From JALWZX01 sp964506905 (GTDB lineage: Bacteria; Patescibacteriota; WWE3; 2-01-FULL-39-13), in the NCBI GenBank assembly GCA_964506905.1, contig CAZDNW010000047.1, forward strand, positions 1-5,244: 5,244 bases of DNA, in the 5' to 3' direction. Shown one piece after another: positions 3,840 to 5,244 of the stretch. Every line of letters begins with the position of its first letter. Within the stretch, counting starts at the first letter, position 1. The translations under genes were made by a program, and so were the position numbers. The notes under the pieces were generated by a model that saw nothing but the letters and a program-made list of their open reading frames with translations, had not been told where the DNA came from and searched no databases.

Positions 3840-4940
3840 GTGAAACAAGATCTTCCGATAGATTCAAAAGTACATAAAAAAATATTCTTAATTCTATTGA
3901 TAACACTATTGGTTGTGTTTGTTGTAATGATGCTTCCCTATCTGAATGCAATAATACTTGCCTATATTTCGGCTTTAATAATGTATCCACTTTATAAGAA
4001 AATATATATCAAACTTCCACATAAAAGAAAGAAAAGAACAGTTATTGCTGTTACAATAACAATCGTACTAGCTGTTTTAATCATATTGATACCTATACTT
4101 GTAATACTTTCGGTTGCGGCATTACAAGCAACACAACTTGCAACTGATATTTCAAAAGCATTAAATTATTCGACATTTCAAAATGCGATAAATTCAGTAA
4201 ACGATATAATTGTAAATTTACCGTTTAAAAACATACCAACAATAACACCTGAAATGATTGCTACATTTGTTAAATCAGTAAGTAATGCATTTGTATCATT
4301 TTTAACAACAGCGATTCCAAGATGGGGTTCATCGGCAATAACCTTTGTAACAAATTTAATCATATATATAATTTTGCTAACATATATGATTCCAAATGTG
4401 AAAAATATTTATGATTTTGCATTAAAGGTTTTACCATTAAGCAAAAAGCACACTCGCCTCTTTCTAGACACCGCAAATGGAATTACCGTTGATATGATAA
4501 AAGGGACTTTTATAGTTGCGTTAGCTCAAGGCGGATTGGTTTGGTTAATGTTTATTGTATTAGGTACACCTTATACAATGTTATTAACTCTTATTGCAAC
4601 AATACTAGCTATAATTCCATATGTCGGCACAAGTTTTGTTACAATTCCTGTGGCGATTATTTACGCTATATCTGGAAACTGGTTATACGCGATTTTGATT
4701 GTAGCATGGCAATTCGGTGTTGTTAGCATTATTGATAATGTGATTAGATCTAAAATACTGGCTAACAAATCAAAAGCAAACTTACCTTTAGCATTATTGG
4801 GAATTTTAGGCGGTATGAAAATGTTTGGGATTTTAGGTTTAATATACGGCCCTTTAATAGTAACTCTTCTTTTAACTACAATTGAAATTTATACACACGA
4901 AATCTTACATGTTGAATTTGAAAAAGAGAAATTGGATTGA
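3840..4940 (+). CDS. AI-2E family transporter (TqsA/PerM/YdiK-type permease)
   Basis: This 366-residue protein has the length (about 330-380) and layout of the AI-2E transporter family: two N-terminal helices (about 15-35 and 37-52), a basic loop (K-R-K-K-R at 62-66), helix 3 (about 67-93), a large outside segment (about 95-160), then about five more helices. Family motifs: I-I-P-Y-V-G (258-263) with G and P repeats after it, I-D299-N300-V-I-R before helix 7, and G-G-M-K-M-F-G-I-L-G-L-I-Y-G-P-L-I (324-340) near the end. Family members have been linked to autoinducer-2 export (TqsA) and to Na+/H+ antiport; the substrate cannot be told from sequence, and no luxS is in view. The start is GTG at 3840: an in-frame TAA at 3819-3821 excludes earlier starts, and the next Met (30) lies inside helix 1. 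The stop is TGA. It appears monocistronic, divergent from the PH-like gene. Confidence 0.93.
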   Translation: MKQDLPIDSKVHKKIFLILLITLLVVFVVMMLPYLNAIILAYISALIMYPLYKKIYIKLPHKRKKRTVIAVTITIVLAVLIILIPILVILSVAALQATQLATDISKALNYSTFQNAINSVNDIIVNLPFKNIPTITPEMIATFVKSVSNAFVSFLTTAIPRWGSSAITFVTNLIIYIILLTYMIPNVKNIYDFALKVLPLSKKHTRLFLDTANGITVDMIKGTFIVALAQGGLVWLMFIVLGTPYTMLLTLIATILAIIPYVGTSFVTIPVAIIYAISGNWLYAILIVAWQFGVVSIIDNVIRSKILANKSKANLPLALLGILGGMKMFGILGLIYGPLIVTLLLTTIEIYTHEILHVEFEKEKLD

Positions 4941-4996
4941 TTCAGATTTGAAAATGTGAAATTAAAAGGTTTGTATCAAAACCGAAATGTTTAACC

Positions 4997-5024
4997 TTAA
5001 TTGTTTAAATTGAATTTGTTTTTT
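4997..5024 (+). terminator. Weak A/T-only terminator candidate after the permease gene
   Basis: TTAATT (4997-5002) can pair with AATT-G-AA (5008-5014, one bulged G) around a 5-base loop, followed by TTTG and six T (5019-5024). The stem lacks G-C pairs, so it is weak. Another small dyad, GGTTT/AAACC, lies at 4968-4983. The stretch 4941-5169 shows no convincing gene. Confidence 0.3.
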
Positions 5025-5143
5025 ACTATTTGGAAATTGGCATTTGCAATAAAACCGCTTAAATTCAACAAAATGTTTTAGTATTTATCTTATTTGGATT
5101 AATAAATTTGGCTGTTCGTGATAGAAAATTACTTTTGTCTTGG

Positions 5144-5161
5144 TTACAAACTTTTAACAAA
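5144..5161. promoter_or_regulatory. Second copy of the 11-bp phased TTACAAA/TAACAAA pair
   Basis: TTACAAA (5144-5150) and TAACAAA (5155-5161) are 11 bp apart, the same unit and spacing as the array before the response regulator gene. It lies just beyond the tRNA-Trp 3' end and not before any gene start in the window, so its role, if any, is unclear. Confidence 0.25.
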
Positions 5162-5169
5162 GAAATAAA

Positions 5170-5243
5170 TGGCAGGCGGGGTGGGAATCGAACCCACAGT
5201 CCTGGTTTTGGAGACCAGTGGTTTACCATTAACCGACCCACCT
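5170..5243 (-). tRNA. trnW: tRNA-Trp (anticodon CCA)
   Basis: The minus strand folds into a complete 74-nt cloverleaf: acceptor stem AGGTGGG/CCCGCCT (one T-G pair), D-stem GGTT/AACC, anticodon stem CTGGT/ACCAG with loop CTCCAAA (anticodon CCA), 4-base variable loop, T-stem GTGGG/CCCAC with loop TTCGATT, discriminator G and an encoded CCA end. A1-U72, G73 and CCA are the bacterial tryptophan identity set. Anticodon CCA reads UGG only, which argues against UGA being read as Trp in this organism. Its promoter lies beyond the window. Confidence 0.98.
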
Positions 5244-5244
5244 A

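Noticed and set aside
4938..4940. TGA at the permease end read as Gly or Trp (alternative genetic code)
   Set aside because: The protein already ends at the usual family position, the other complete genes are intact in the standard code, and the tRNA-Trp has anticodon CCA. A Gly code cannot be excluded from one window but nothing requires it.
1..5244. CRISPR array, insertion sequence or prophage
   Set aside because: No spaced identical repeats, no transposase or phage gene, and no terminal inverted repeats were seen.

Overview
The window is AT-rich (about 30% G+C by eye) and bacterial. It carries a bacterial-type bL28 gene, an OmpR-type response regulator, an AI-2E family permease and a tRNA-Trp with an encoded CCA tail. 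None of the genes has a recognisable Shine-Dalgarno sequence. Several have a -10-like element only 6-12 bases before the start codon, which suggests leaderless or nearly leaderless mRNAs. A zinc-ribbon bL28 that diverges in its middle, the AT-richness, the lack of SD sites and the set of small membrane proteins point, tentatively, to Patescibacteria/CPR, perhaps Saccharibacteria-like. A Firmicute would normally show strong SD sites and a Mollicute would lack the two-component regulator. The tRNA-Trp anticodon is CCA, so UGA need not be read as Trp, and one gene ends in TGA.

Layout, left to right. Bases 1-563 (minus) hold the 5' part of a gene for a single-pass membrane protein whose acidic tail becomes a run of twelve I-S-(D/E)-x tetrapeptides continuing past the window edge. 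A possible 29-residue membrane peptide (551-640, minus) overlaps its start. The gap 564-960 is not empty. It has the best promoter in the window (TTGACA, 17 bp, TGC-TATTAT, minus strand), followed about 50 bases past the predicted start site by a perfect intrinsic-terminator hairpin, so it probably encodes an approximately 80-nt small RNA or an attenuated leader for the membrane-protein gene. Next come rpmB (961-1191, plus) and, convergent to it, an OmpR/PhoB-type response regulator (1277-1954, minus).

The divergent gap 1955-2236 carries three T(A/T)ACAAAA repeats at an exact 11-bp period where the regulator's missing -35 box should be. This is the expected form of an autoregulatory OmpR-family site. 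Further right in the gap are an extended -10 promoter and a start-codon-proximal hairpin for a five-TM protein of unknown function (2237-2944, plus). That gene and the next one, a membrane-anchored PH-like-domain protein with a Q/P/V-rich tail (2941-3723, minus), converge and share their stop codons in one TTAA. The PH-like gene is divergent from an AI-2E family permease (3840-4940, plus, GTG start). The window ends with a gene-free stretch and a tRNA-Trp (5170-5243, minus).

Apart from rpmB and tRNA-Trp (translation), the genes concern the envelope (four membrane proteins, counting the partial one) and signalling (one response regulator with no histidine kinase in view). The most novel candidates are the tetrapeptide-repeat protein, the small RNA/attenuator, and the 11-bp phased repeat array.
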